From NCBI GenBank assembly GCA_036635835.1, contig JAVWPP010000001.1, positions 62,001 to 126,000 of the forward strand: a DNA stretch of 64,000 bases, in the 5' to 3' direction. Both the position numbers and the translations under genes were made by a program. Positions 1 through 8,438 of the stretch are shown here, one piece after another (positions within the stretch are counted from its first letter, which is position 1; every line of letters begins with the position of its first letter). The DNA is from JAVWPP01 sp036635835 (lineage in GTDB: Bacteria > Bacillota > Clostridia > TANB77 > CAG-465). The notes under the pieces were generated by a model, which was not told the origin of the DNA, made no database searches, and worked only from the letters and a program-made list of their open reading frames with translations.

Positions 1-29
1 CATACAATTCTAGTTTTGTTATTTAACAT
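1..29 (-). CDS. Start of an unidentified gene, cut by the left edge
   Basis: A strong ribosome binding site (AGGAGGT, positions 38-44) lies 8 bases before an ATG at 29, and the reading frame MLNNKTRIV stays open to the window edge. It follows the 161-aa gene by about 25 bases, so it should be the next gene of the T4SS-like operon. Its first residues (MLNNK) resemble the start of the 211-aa protein at 584-1219 (MLNKQ), so it could be another small membrane-anchored subunit, but nine residues are too few to assign. Confidence 0.6.
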
Positions 30-53
30 TTTGTATTACCTCCTAACTTATAA

Positions 54-539
54 TTAAATACTCCAATTTTCGTTTAATACTTTAAACAAACTACTTGTTG
101 GCATTAATTTTAAAGTTATTTCGTATAGTTTTTCTGAAGATTTTGCATCATCTTCAGTGTTTAAAATTTGAATACTGCATCTATATACATCTTTTTTGAT
201 TTCATATGCTTTTACAGCTTTAATTCTTACATCTGCTCCTATGTCTATTTTTGATTTGATTTCACTAAATTTAGCATCATTTTTTTTATTAAGAAGCACG
301 CTCATTGTATTTGCATCATCATTTTTACTATTTATTATTGCTGTATAATACTTCACAGCTACTTCTTCTAGCATACCTATTTTAGTATAATCTCTAACTC
401 TATTTTTCTCTGTAGACTTATATACAGATATAAACTTAGGCTCACATATTGAAAAAGCCATACTAAATATTATTATAAGAATCGTACCAATTAGCATAAT
501 GTCTATAAATTTTAAGCCTAATACTTTAAATCTTTCCAT
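54..539 (-). CDS. Single-pass membrane protein of the T4SS-like operon
   Basis: 161 aa. A short cytoplasmic head with basic residues is followed by one hydrophobic segment (about residues 12-31) and a 130-residue charged domain that should lie outside the membrane. I do not recognise the family. The layout (one N-terminal membrane helix plus a small alpha/beta domain) matches VirB8/TcpC-type scaffold proteins of conjugation machines, and three other genes of this operon have the same layout. It begins at an ATG preceded by GAGGTG and lies about 45 bases after the 211-aa gene, in the same transcript. VirB8-like is an inference from layout and context only. Confidence 0.65.
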   Translation of the reverse strand: MERFKVLGLKFIDIMLIGTILIIIFSMAFSICEPKFISVYKSTEKNRVRDYTKIGMLEEVAVKYYTAIINSKNDDANTMSVLLNKKNDAKFSEIKSKIDIGADVRIKAVKAYEIKKDVYRCSIQILNTEDDAKSSEKLYEITLKLMPTSSLFKVLNENWSI

Positions 540-583
540 TCTAACACCTCGTTATTACTATTATATATTAAATATATCTTTTA

Positions 584-1219
584 TCATATAATAAATAATA
601 TATTTCCTAATAAATTTCCTTGCTTTGCAGCAACAGCTTTTAATGCAATCTTATAATCTATGTCTCCTTCGATTATTATATTAAATATAAATTCATCATT
701 TTTTATTTGCATTTGTGCTATATCTATTTGTACTTTTGATATTTTATTTACCTTTTTAAGATTTTTATAAAAAGTAATAAATGTTGCTTCGTTATTTATG
801 CCATAATATTCTTCAATTTTTTGTTTATTTGTTTTATAGAAAGCTTTTGCATTTTTATTATCTAAGATCAAAAACTGAGATATATAATCTATACTTTTTT
901 CTAATCTTGTAATAATTGATGCTGCTTTTACTCTATCTGTACTTTTATCTAAAAATTCATTTATACCTTTTATATATATTAACGACCCATTTCCAGTATT
1001 ATTTCCATAAGTTATTTCTGGATTTTTTTCTGTTTCTTGAATAACATCTTTTCCTTTAGAATAGTCTATTTCCTCTTCTTTTGTAAGCTCTTTGTCTGAC
1101 TGTATTCCCGAAGAAATATCTAAAACTTCTTTGTTTTTTGATATGTTTAATACAATAAAAGATATTACTACTAAACTTGCAATTAAACCAATTGCTCTTT
1201 TGGCTTGTTTATTTAACAT
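584..1219 (-). CDS. Single-pass membrane protein of the T4SS-like operon
   Basis: 211 aa. One membrane helix at about residues 10-26 is followed by a polar, Lys/Glu-rich linker (about 30-75) and a 130-residue predicted extracellular domain. The start ATG has GAGGTGA 5-6 bases upstream. It follows the large wall hydrolase gene, from which it is separated by a perfect 12-bp hairpin (1240-1269) without a clear U-tract. No catalytic motif is visible. Layout and neighbourhood suggest a VirB8/TcpC-like or accessory scaffold subunit; a specific function cannot be read from the sequence. Confidence 0.65.
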   Translation of the reverse strand: MLNKQAKRAIGLIASLVVISFIVLNISKNKEVLDISSGIQSDKELTKEEEIDYSKGKDVIQETEKNPEITYGNNTGNGSLIYIKGINEFLDKSTDRVKAASIITRLEKSIDYISQFLILDNKNAKAFYKTNKQKIEEYYGINNEATFITFYKNLKKVNKISKVQIDIAQMQIKNDEFIFNIIIEGDIDYKIALKAVAAKQGNLLGNILFII

Positions 1220-1239
1220 ATTTTCACCTCACATTAGTT

Positions 1240-1269
1240 AATTACTACAGAACTTCATCTGTAGTAATT
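1240..1269 (-). other. Perfect 12-bp intercistronic hairpin
   Basis: Arms 1240-1251 and 1258-1269 are exact inverted repeats around a 6-base loop, between the wall hydrolase stop codon and the ribosome binding site of the 211-aa gene. No run of U follows in the minus-strand transcript, so it is more likely an RNA processing or stability element, or a weak attenuator, than a full terminator. Confidence 0.6.
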
Positions 1270-1282
1270 ATCTATTGTTTTC

Positions 1283-4200
1283 TTATTTTTTTGCTTGTGC
1301 ATCTATTGCTTCTAAATTATAATACTTGATCTGATTCATTAGTTCTGAAGCGTATGTTGGATTTGTTGCATAGCCTCCTCTACGTAATGCTTCAAGCTGT
1401 CCTCTTGCAGTTGTTTCACTAAACATTGATGCGTATCTAGAATTTTCTCTTAAGAATTTTCCGTGATCTTCCATGCTTTCTGCCATTGAACCATACACTC
1501 TAAAGTCTGCATTTATCATTACTTGTGAACCATTTATATATTCCATAGTAGGATATGACTTAACTGGTCCTTTCCATGCACCACTTGCTTTAATACCAAA
1601 GTAATTATTGGATTCTACAGCTATTTTATCTTTTCCCCAACCACTTTCAAAAGTTGCTTGAGCTATTGTAACAGATGGCAATACACCATATTTTTTATAT
1701 CCCTCAATTGCTCCAGCTTTTGCTTTTTGTATAAACCTTTGCTGAGGATTTAAATTAGGGTTATCTAAAATCCAAAAAGCTTTTGTTTCGCTTACTATTA
1801 CGCTAAAGTCCCAAGCTTTATTGCTGTTTTTCCATGAACCTACTTTATCATTTGGATCATTCATCTTTATCTTACCATTGTTATCTACTCCAACTAGTAA
1901 TAAGAAATGATGTCCTCCGCATATAGTACCTGGTCTAACGTTGTCTACTACAGGTTTACCGTCTTTTAAAGCTTGTAATACTTTATTTGAATCTGTTGTT
2001 TCTACAGCAGTAAGTCCTGCTGCTTTTGCAATATTATTTATAAATGAATTGTATGAACCTTGACCATTTGCAGCTCCTCCGTGGTTTGTAGACCATACAG
2101 CAGACTCATCTGGAGTAACTACTCCATCTCCACTTGTATCTATGCCTTTCATATTTCCACCAAGTCCTGTAATAGCCATCGCCATTGTAGATGGTGCGCA
2201 CCCTGCTCCAGAAATTGTATCTCCTGAATATGGTTTGCCGCCCCACTTAGAATCATGCTGTGAAAATCTTGGATATTCTCCGCCACCACTTGCGCCTGCA
2301 GAAGGTTTTTTAATTGCATCGTCTCTATAGTATCTAATAACTCTGCACTGCGCTTTGTATGACGCACTAAGTCTATTGAAATCATTATATTTTGGACCTT
2401 GTCCATGCCCATGATCTATAATAGTACCAGGGCCTTTTACAGGTTTTGCAGAACCAATATATAGCATAGTATGTATATTTCTATTTACTATGACATCTCC
2501 TGGCCTTACGACATTTGTGTCAATATTTCCATTTGAATCCAACCAGTTTTCTACTGAATATGCTTTAATATTTCTTAAATCGCTCATTTCATATTGTGGA
2601 ACTGAATATCCACCTATATATGCTTTATCAAAATATCTATAGTATAAGTTAGCAACAAAGCTACTACAGTCTCCTATATTTGGCCTTTTGTCATATTCTA
2701 TAGGCCTCTGTGTTTGGCTATATTCCATACAAGCAGCTTCTGTCATAGATATTGCTTCTTGTATTAAATCGCTAAGTTTCTTATTCCAAGCTTCTGTAAA
2801 TTCCATGCTATTTATATCTATAGCAACTTTTCTTCCAGTATATCTTCTTACTTTTTTATATTTGCCACCAAACGTCATCATAAACTCATCGTACAAATAA
2901 TAATTAAATGGATCTACTGGCACACCATCTTGTCTAACTTCAAAATGCGTATGTATTCCTGAAGAATTACCTGTTGTACCCATGAAACCTAGCTTTGTAC
3001 CTTCTGAAATTTTCATTCCTTTGGTAATATTATTTTCTACATTATATAAATGTGCATATATTGTAATTAAGCCATCTCCGTGATCTATTTTTACATATTT
3101 ACCGTATCCGCTAGAATATGCACTTCCTTTTTCAAGTCCAACGACGGTACCATCTGCAGCTGCGATAACTTCTGGTCCATGATTATTAGTTATTTTACCC
3201 TCGTTGCTTATGTCTATTCCTGTGTGATTTGGATATACAGGTACATCTTTGAATAAGTAACCTGCTAATGTACATTCTGGCACTGGCCAAGCTAAACTTG
3301 CGCCAAACCAAAGCTCTGAATCTAAGCCTTTATCTAGTATTTCTTTTGCAGCATCTATATGATATTTTTTTATTGTTTCAAATGCTTGGGACAAACTAGT
3401 AGAATCAAACTTTATCTTATTATAGCTATAATCTTTATTGTACATAAAAGCTTGTATTCTGTTTGTTTTTAAGTTCTCTGGTACTACACCTTCAATAAGA
3501 ACATATGGCTCTACTTGAGGCTTGTCTTGAGATGCTAAATCTTTCCACGTTTCTACATCTGTTTGAGAAGCAGAAACACCATTTGGCCCAGGTGTGCCGT
3601 TTATTGTAATCTCTCCTGTTGCTAAAGCATATGTGCTTTCGCTTTTAGATTCTAAAGTAACAGGTGCTGTTATTATTCCTTTAAATGTTTCTGCATATGT
3701 TATATATGATGAAACGCCGCCAGGAGAAGTAACAAGAGGACCTTCTGTTTTAGATGTTGATATTATTTCATATGGTTCTACAACTCTATATGCAGTTCTA
3801 GAATGTGTAACTGTTCCTTCGTGTGCTTCATGCCCATTAGGACATTTGCCGTTATCTGGAGTACACGTATATGTTTCTGTATATGCCTCTGTTTTTAATG
3901 TATGTGTATGTTTAATCTCTTTATTGTACTGAAATAGCTGATACGTTTCTGCATTAACTACATGAAACATGTCGTTTACAATATTTTTAGCAAAACCAGC
4001 ATTACTTGTTGCTATGTGGCAAGAAAGTGGTATACTCCATGTTTGCAAATATCCCTTAAACAAGTCTATAGTTGAATCTTCTTCTACTTCTGGGAAGCCA
4101 GAAACTCCAAAATATGAATTACTTGCAATTGGTAACTGTAATCTATCTTCTGTTTCATACATTTGCGGAGTTTTCTTTTCTCCATTTTGCCCATTTACAA

Positions 4201-5020
4201 CAGCCCATTTAACTTTATTAAAATTGCTTTTTTCTGCTTTAAGATACATATCTAGCGCAGAAAGAGCACTTTCTAATCTACTTGTTTCTGTACCTGTGTA
4301 TGAATTAACAAGTTTAGCAAAATATGATGAAGATTTATCTCCATGTTTTTTATACTTATCTTCAAACTTTTTAAGAAGTGCTTTAAAATCTTCGTCTGTA
4401 AATCTTAATAGACTTTTTCCAAGCTCGCCTTCCATAGTAGTTATTACATCATTAGTGTCTTCTGCAGCTGTTTCTGTTTGTAAAAAGTCGAATATAGAAA
4501 GAAATACTAATATTGCTAGTATAGGTATCAATATAGGAAGCATTACAGTTGTAATAAATGTAGTTTTTTTAATTTTTCTAATTGGTATCCCTGTTTCTGC
4601 TTCTATTTTTCTATCTACATTATCTGATACTTTTTTAACTTTTTTAGCTGCTTCAATTCCATATTCTGCAGCTTTACTAGCTCCTGCTGTACCTGCAGCG
4701 GCAGCTGTACTTGCAGCTTTTTTGGCTGCAACTCCAGCTCCTTTTCTTATACCGTCTTTAGTTTTTTGCTTTGCTAAGTCTCCAGAACTTTGTTTTGCTT
4801 TATCTTTTGCAGCACCTTTTGCTTTATCTGTAGCGCCTCCTGAAGGTTTATTTTTTCCATTAGCATTTGATTTTTTAGAGTTAGAAGCCTTGCTTTTTTC
4901 TTGACTTTCTTTTAATTTATTCATAAGCATAGATGCCTCAGATTGCTCTGGTTGCTGCGCTTGTCCTAATTCTTCGTCTTCTAATTCTTCTAATTCATCA
5001 TCAAAATCATCTTCTATCAT
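1283..5020 (-). CDS. Giant membrane-anchored wall hydrolase with M23, NlpC/P60-like, C39-like and GH73-like domains
   Basis: 1245 aa from the ATG at 5020 (GAGGTG ahead of it), which I prefer to an in-frame ATG 27 bases upstream. Order: acidic head, Lys/Ala-rich cytoplasmic region to about 150, membrane helix about 155-180, unassigned extracellular region about 190-570, then four catalytic modules. The M23 metallopeptidase (about 575-710) has HTGID (599-603) and HTHFEV (690-695). The NlpC/P60 or CHAP-like module (about 735-900) has GDCSSF (Cys785) and His850. The C39-like cysteine protease fold (about 915-1085) has GAGCAPST (Cys941) and GGHHF, with an EF-hand loop (961-972) inside it. The glucosaminidase (about 1095-1240) has ATFESGWG (Glu1125). 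In Gram-positive conjugation systems a VirB1/CwlT-like hydrolase opens peptidoglycan for the channel, and this is the likely role here. Four hydrolase types in one anchored protein is unusual. Confidence 0.88.
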   Translation of the reverse strand: MIEDDFDDELEELEDEELGQAQQPEQSEASMLMNKLKESQEKSKASNSKKSNANGKNKPSGGATDKAKGAAKDKAKQSSGDLAKQKTKDGIRKGAGVAAKKAASTAAAAGTAGASKAAEYGIEAAKKVKKVSDNVDRKIEAETGIPIRKIKKTTFITTVMLPILIPILAILVFLSIFDFLQTETAAEDTNDVITTMEGELGKSLLRFTDEDFKALLKKFEDKYKKHGDKSSSYFAKLVNSYTGTETSRLESALSALDMYLKAEKSNFNKVKWAVVNGQNGEKKTPQMYETEDRLQLPIASNSYFGVSGFPEVEEDSTIDLFKGYLQTWSIPLSCHIATSNAGFAKNIVNDMFHVVNAETYQLFQYNKEIKHTHTLKTEAYTETYTCTPDNGKCPNGHEAHEGTVTHSRTAYRVVEPYEIISTSKTEGPLVTSPGGVSSYITYAETFKGIITAPVTLESKSESTYALATGEITINGTPGPNGVSASQTDVETWKDLASQDKPQVEPYVLIEGVVPENLKTNRIQAFMYNKDYSYNKIKFDSTSLSQAFETIKKYHIDAAKEILDKGLDSELWFGASLAWPVPECTLAGYLFKDVPVYPNHTGIDISNEGKITNNHGPEVIAAADGTVVGLEKGSAYSSGYGKYVKIDHGDGLITIYAHLYNVENNITKGMKISEGTKLGFMGTTGNSSGIHTHFEVRQDGVPVDPFNYYLYDEFMMTFGGKYKKVRRYTGRKVAIDINSMEFTEAWNKKLSDLIQEAISMTEAACMEYSQTQRPIEYDKRPNIGDCSSFVANLYYRYFDKAYIGGYSVPQYEMSDLRNIKAYSVENWLDSNGNIDTNVVRPGDVIVNRNIHTMLYIGSAKPVKGPGTIIDHGHGQGPKYNDFNRLSASYKAQCRVIRYYRDDAIKKPSAGASGGGEYPRFSQHDSKWGGKPYSGDTISGAGCAPSTMAMAITGLGGNMKGIDTSGDGVVTPDESAVWSTNHGGAANGQGSYNSFINNIAKAAGLTAVETTDSNKVLQALKDGKPVVDNVRPGTICGGHHFLLLVGVDNNGKIKMNDPNDKVGSWKNSNKAWDFSVIVSETKAFWILDNPNLNPQQRFIQKAKAGAIEGYKKYGVLPSVTIAQATFESGWGKDKIAVESNNYFGIKASGAWKGPVKSYPTMEYINGSQVMINADFRVYGSMAESMEDHGKFLRENSRYASMFSETTARGQLEALRRGGYATNPTYASELMNQIKYYNLEAIDAQAKK

Positions 5021-5056
5021 AAAATCACCTCTTTCCATATTAATCAAAATGGTTGT

Positions 5057-7267
5057 TTATAAATCCGCTGCTGTAAAATCATCATTTCTTTTGTTATTTA
5101 TTGTTTGCTTAGTTGTACGACCTTTTGAATTTTCTCTTGTTTTTTCTAAAGAAAATTCATTAGTTATTTTTTGTTGTAAATATTCTTCATAGTTTATCTG
5201 TGGTTTAATCATTGCAAGCTGAGTAGGTCTATTTACATTTTCCCCAATTTTCTCAGCAATGTGATCTCCACTTGATATAAGGGCTGAAGCTATAGCTGTA
5301 ACATCTTTAATATTAGATGTTGCACCAGCACCAACTGCCAAGCTTCCAACTACTACAGCAGGTGACATTAATGCCGCCAGTGTTTTTCCTGCGAGTTTCT
5401 TTTCCTCAGTTCTAAGCTCTCTTTCCATTTCTTGAAGAGATTTTTCAGCAACTGGTGCAGGAGCAGGTTGTCTATTTAATCTTTCGGCAGAATTTGTGCT
5501 CTCTATTGCTTTTGTATTATTAGATGTGTTTGTGTTGTGAGCTTGTAATTCATGAATTATTCTATCTAAAGAATTTTGTATTCTATTAAGTCCTTGATTA
5601 TCTGTACCAATTACACCACCTATTTGTGCTAAATCGTTAATATCTAGTTTGCCATCACCAAGCATTGGGCCTGGGCCTTTAGATCTTGTTGGATCCATTT
5701 GTGCAGTTGATGGTAAAGGTGCAGGTAATATTGGTTTAATTGGATTTTCAATCTCCTCATTTTTAGCCATTTCGTCTCTTGCTCTTCTTGTATCCACCTG
5801 GTTTCTAAGTTTTTTAACACTAGTTCTACCTGCTTTCATACCTGTAAAGTTATCTACTATATTACGGCTAGCGCCAGTTGCCATTCTAAAACCTGCAAAA
5901 CCTATGCTACCAGCTGTTTGTAAGTTACCTGCTTTAGCATCTGGTAATCCAATATAATCTTTAATTACTGCTTCTATTCTAGTAAGGGAAGCTATCATTC
6001 CCATCTCAACTAATGAGATTAATGCTACAACTCTTTCCGCTTCTAGAGATTTAACTTTATCTGGCCCAAAAGTATTTAGTATTTCTTGGCCTGAAACTTT
6101 TTGCAGCTGATTTATAAGTATTAATGTGAAAAACATTATAAATGCATGAATAGATTGCATAAATACTGCAATTCCAAACTGTATAAACCATTTTTCAAAA
6201 AGTCCAGATTTCTGCCCCATAACTTTTTTTAATGTATCTATTCCTATTACAAACGGTAGTAACATTCCAAGTATTACGCAGTAGAATAATCTTTTTACAT
6301 ATAAGATTATAAGTGCTACGATTTGTCCCATTAAAATTGCTACTATTATTGTTGCAATCGCTTCTCCATTTAACATTCTTTGTAAATACATAGAGAATAG
6401 ACCTTCAAAGCCTGTAAATACTTTTTCATCGTAATCTACTGCGGCAACTCCGTCTGCTATTATAGCGGCTCCAAGAGGAACACCAAATATTGGTCCTAGT
6501 AATATACTAGTTGCAGTTCCTACTGCAGCGCCTGCTACCCAAGCTTCTAGTTTTTCTATAAAAGATTTATCCTTAGGCAGCCATACTGCTACCTGTATTT
6601 CCTCTTTTTTAGAAGCTTCATATAAATTGCTTACGATTTGTTCGTTTACACCAAACACTGCTGCCATAAGTAAATGTCCTGCAAATAGCATTACGATACC
6701 TGTTATCCATACTGATATAGCAGATTTATATTGTGCTTTTTCTTGCGCAGATACTGATATTGCAAGCTTTATTCCAATTATAAGCGCTATTATTGTAAAC
6801 AATCCGCCTACCATCATTACTCCTGTATAATATAATGGACTAATTACTTTAGAGACTATTTGTATTACATTGTCCATATTACCCGCTGGAGCAATAGCTG
6901 GATTTATGAAGTTTGGATCAAAAAATGGTATTAAATTAAACACTAAATGATGTGGCATAGGGAAGTAAATTGCCGAATTTTGTCCCATACCTGAAAGTGA
7001 AAAAAGTAATCCTACAACTGACATAATTATATATACAAAAAATTGTAGTAAAGCTGTAAATGCTTTAACAAGTGGCTGCATAATTAATGATGCTCCACCT
7101 TCTAAAATATATGATATTCCGCTAACTTTATCGCCGTTTTCGTTTTCTATTACATTTTCTTCTATTACTTCAGATTCCGTTATTTGTGCAGTTACACAGC
7201 TAGTTGTTCCAAATATAATTATTATTATCATAGATACAACTACGCATTTTTTCATTATTTTCTCCAT
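5057..7267 (-). CDS. TrbL/VirB6-like polytopic channel protein, paralogue 2
   Basis: 736 aa. An N-terminal signal segment (about 1-28, ending near SCVTAQ) is followed by several hydrophobic stretches (about 65-95, 145-170, 185-205, 240-275, 305-345, 360-395, 410-430) and a cytosolic-looking Pro/Gln-rich tail from about 490. It is clearly paralogous to the 755-aa protein at 8982-11249; both share YFPMP and FFDPNFINPA around residues 100-125 and SVSAQ near 172-176. This topology is that of TrbL/VirB6, the inner-membrane pore of T4SS. The tail carries GDGKLDINDL (537-546), half of a dockerin-type calcium loop. It opens a transcript with its own promoter (7397-7425) and is followed by the wall hydrolase 36 bases later. 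Cys24 could be lipidated, but the lipobox is poor. Confidence 0.78.
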   Translation of the reverse strand: MEKIMKKCVVVSMIIIIIFGTTSCVTAQITESEVIEENVIENENGDKVSGISYILEGGASLIMQPLVKAFTALLQFFVYIIMSVVGLLFSLSGMGQNSAIYFPMPHHLVFNLIPFFDPNFINPAIAPAGNMDNVIQIVSKVISPLYYTGVMMVGGLFTIIALIIGIKLAISVSAQEKAQYKSAISVWITGIVMLFAGHLLMAAVFGVNEQIVSNLYEASKKEEIQVAVWLPKDKSFIEKLEAWVAGAAVGTATSILLGPIFGVPLGAAIIADGVAAVDYDEKVFTGFEGLFSMYLQRMLNGEAIATIIVAILMGQIVALIILYVKRLFYCVILGMLLPFVIGIDTLKKVMGQKSGLFEKWFIQFGIAVFMQSIHAFIMFFTLILINQLQKVSGQEILNTFGPDKVKSLEAERVVALISLVEMGMIASLTRIEAVIKDYIGLPDAKAGNLQTAGSIGFAGFRMATGASRNIVDNFTGMKAGRTSVKKLRNQVDTRRARDEMAKNEEIENPIKPILPAPLPSTAQMDPTRSKGPGPMLGDGKLDINDLAQIGGVIGTDNQGLNRIQNSLDRIIHELQAHNTNTSNNTKAIESTNSAERLNRQPAPAPVAEKSLQEMERELRTEEKKLAGKTLAALMSPAVVVGSLAVGAGATSNIKDVTAIASALISSGDHIAEKIGENVNRPTQLAMIKPQINYEEYLQQKITNEFSLEKTRENSKGRTTKQTINNKRNDDFTAADL

Positions 7268-7363
7268 ATTGATTACTCCTTATAATTCTACATTTATTGC
7301 TTCATTTATTGCTTCGATTTAATATTAAAATATTAATTTTTTCATTTATTTCCTATATTTATT

Positions 7364-7374
7364 TTTCGACAAAA
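7364..7374 (-). promoter_or_regulatory. Spo0A box (0A box)
   Basis: The minus strand reads TTTTGTCGAAA, matching the TTTGTCGAAA consensus bound by phosphorylated Spo0A in spore formers. It lies about 15-25 bases after the predicted transcription start of the promoter at 7397-7425, a position at which a bound regulator would usually repress. Binding is inferred, not shown. Confidence 0.5.
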
Positions 7375-7396
7375 TAAACATAAATATATGCTTTAT

Positions 7397-7425
7397 ATTC
7401 TAACATATTTATCTCCGATTTTCAA
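7397..7425 (-). promoter_or_regulatory. Sigma-A promoter of the second TrbL-like gene and wall hydrolase
   Basis: TTGAAA (7420-7425), 17-base spacer, TAGAAT (7397-7402), reading leftwards. It lies downstream of a good terminator, so the paralogue-2/hydrolase segment forms its own transcript. Confidence 0.65.
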
Positions 7426-7512
7426 GCTATAAGTTCGTTTTTATGTAAAACGTAATCAATTTATATGGCTAAGATACTAATTTGTACATATTTATATATG
7501 TTGCTATATTTA

Positions 7513-7542
7513 TAAAAAACGAGATAGATTTCGCTACCTCGT
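7513..7542 (-). terminator. Intrinsic terminator after the 285-aa gene
   Basis: 9-bp stem (arms 7519-7527 and 7534-7542, one G-U pair) with a 6-base loop, followed on the minus strand by a run of six U. It ends the transcript carrying the ATPase and first TrbL-like protein. Confidence 0.8.
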
Positions 7543-7572
7543 GTTTTATTTGTTTAGGAAGCTATTATTTAT

Positions 7573-8430
7573 TTATACAACTTCATTAAATAAGAATTTG
7601 ATTTCTATAGGCTCATCATTATTAGGCACTTTCACACTCTTTATTGAAAAGCCAGCCATATATCCATGAGATAATTGTCCAACTTTAAAAGTTGCTAATG
7701 TATTTATTTCTTGGTTTGGCTGTATCACCACAGGTCTACCCATTGCAAATGAACTACTTGATACTATTTCTCCATCATTTAAATGATATCCATAAATGCA
7801 TTCGTTTTTCGAATCTGAATTAAGTGTAACTGGCTGATCATTGTTGTTTCTTATTTTAAGTTTCATTTTATAAGTAGTAACACCAAAATTAACATCAACT
7901 AATTCTACAGATATTTTATTACTTATGAATTTTTTATTTAAAGTTGCTTTGTAAATATAATCGTCAAAAGATATAGTGTAATTTCTTGGCGAAAGTTCTC
8001 GAATTATAATATATTCCTCAAGCAATTGATCTTTTGAAGTCATTCTAACTCTATAATATCTTTCATTGTTTATAATTCCATTAATGTAATTTGACGGTAC
8101 TAAATCTACTCCTAATATTTTTTTACCTTCTAATAAGGCTTTTAAATTGTCTTCTGTAATACCCTTTTCTGTAATATATGTATTTGTCAATTTAGAGTAT
8201 ATTTCTTTAATGTTAGCCCTTTTTAACAGGTCTGCAATCTCTTTTAAATAACTGTTTAAGTATTTATTATTAGAATCCGTTGCAGATGTATATTGGCCAA
8301 ATTTTAATTCTTGTGGTTTTTCTTTTTTAGGTGCCCATATCATAACAAGTGCAATTATTAAAATTAGTACAACAACTGCAATTAGAATGCTAAATAAAGT
8401 TACCTCTTTTTTTATATCTTTTTCTTCCAT
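7573..8430 (-). CDS. Single-pass protein with two extracellular domains, possibly VirB8/TcpC-like
   Basis: 285 aa. A charged N-terminus, one membrane helix (about 11-31), then a helical plus strand region (about 50-165) that could be an NTF2-like fold as in VirB8/TcpC, and a beta-rich domain (about 165-280) with alternating hydrophobic residues resembling DUF4352/Ig-like extracellular modules. AGGTGA precedes the ATG. It starts 8 bases after the 175-aa gene and is the last gene before a terminator. VirB8-like proteins bridge the channel and pilus parts of T4SS; the assignment is from architecture and operon position, not from diagnostic residues. Confidence 0.6.
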   Translation of the reverse strand: MEEKDIKKEVTLFSILIAVVVLILIIALVMIWAPKKEKPQELKFGQYTSATDSNNKYLNSYLKEIADLLKRANIKEIYSKLTNTYITEKGITEDNLKALLEGKKILGVDLVPSNYINGIINNERYYRVRMTSKDQLLEEYIIIRELSPRNYTISFDDYIYKATLNKKFISNKISVELVDVNFGVTTYKMKLKIRNNNDQPVTLNSDSKNECIYGYHLNDGEIVSSSSFAMGRPVVIQPNQEINTLATFKVGQLSHGYMAGFSIKSVKVPNNDEPIEIKFLFNEVV

Positions 8431-8438
8431 TACATCAC

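Larger units (their letters stand above)
7268..7512 (-). promoter_or_regulatory. Long leader with two tandem 12-bp repeats
   Basis: This AT-rich stretch, free of genes, between the terminator at 7513-7542 and the paralogue-2 start holds a promoter (7397-7425), a consensus Spo0A box (7364-7374), a small palindrome (about 7321-7337) and two perfect tandem copies of a 12-bp unit (7291-7302 and 7303-7314). The leader is about 120 bases. I see no riboswitch fold or small gene. Confidence 0.5.

Noticed and set aside
3969..4904. 311-codon open frame on the plus strand inside the wall hydrolase gene
   Set aside because: It is antisense to a low-complexity Lys/Ala-rich part of a well-supported gene, has a composition unlike real proteins here, and no proper ribosome binding site.
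7190..7200. Lipoprotein signal in the second TrbL-like protein (Cys24)
   Set aside because: Residues before the Cys (TTS) fit the lipobox poorly; the other paralogue has an ordinary signal peptide.
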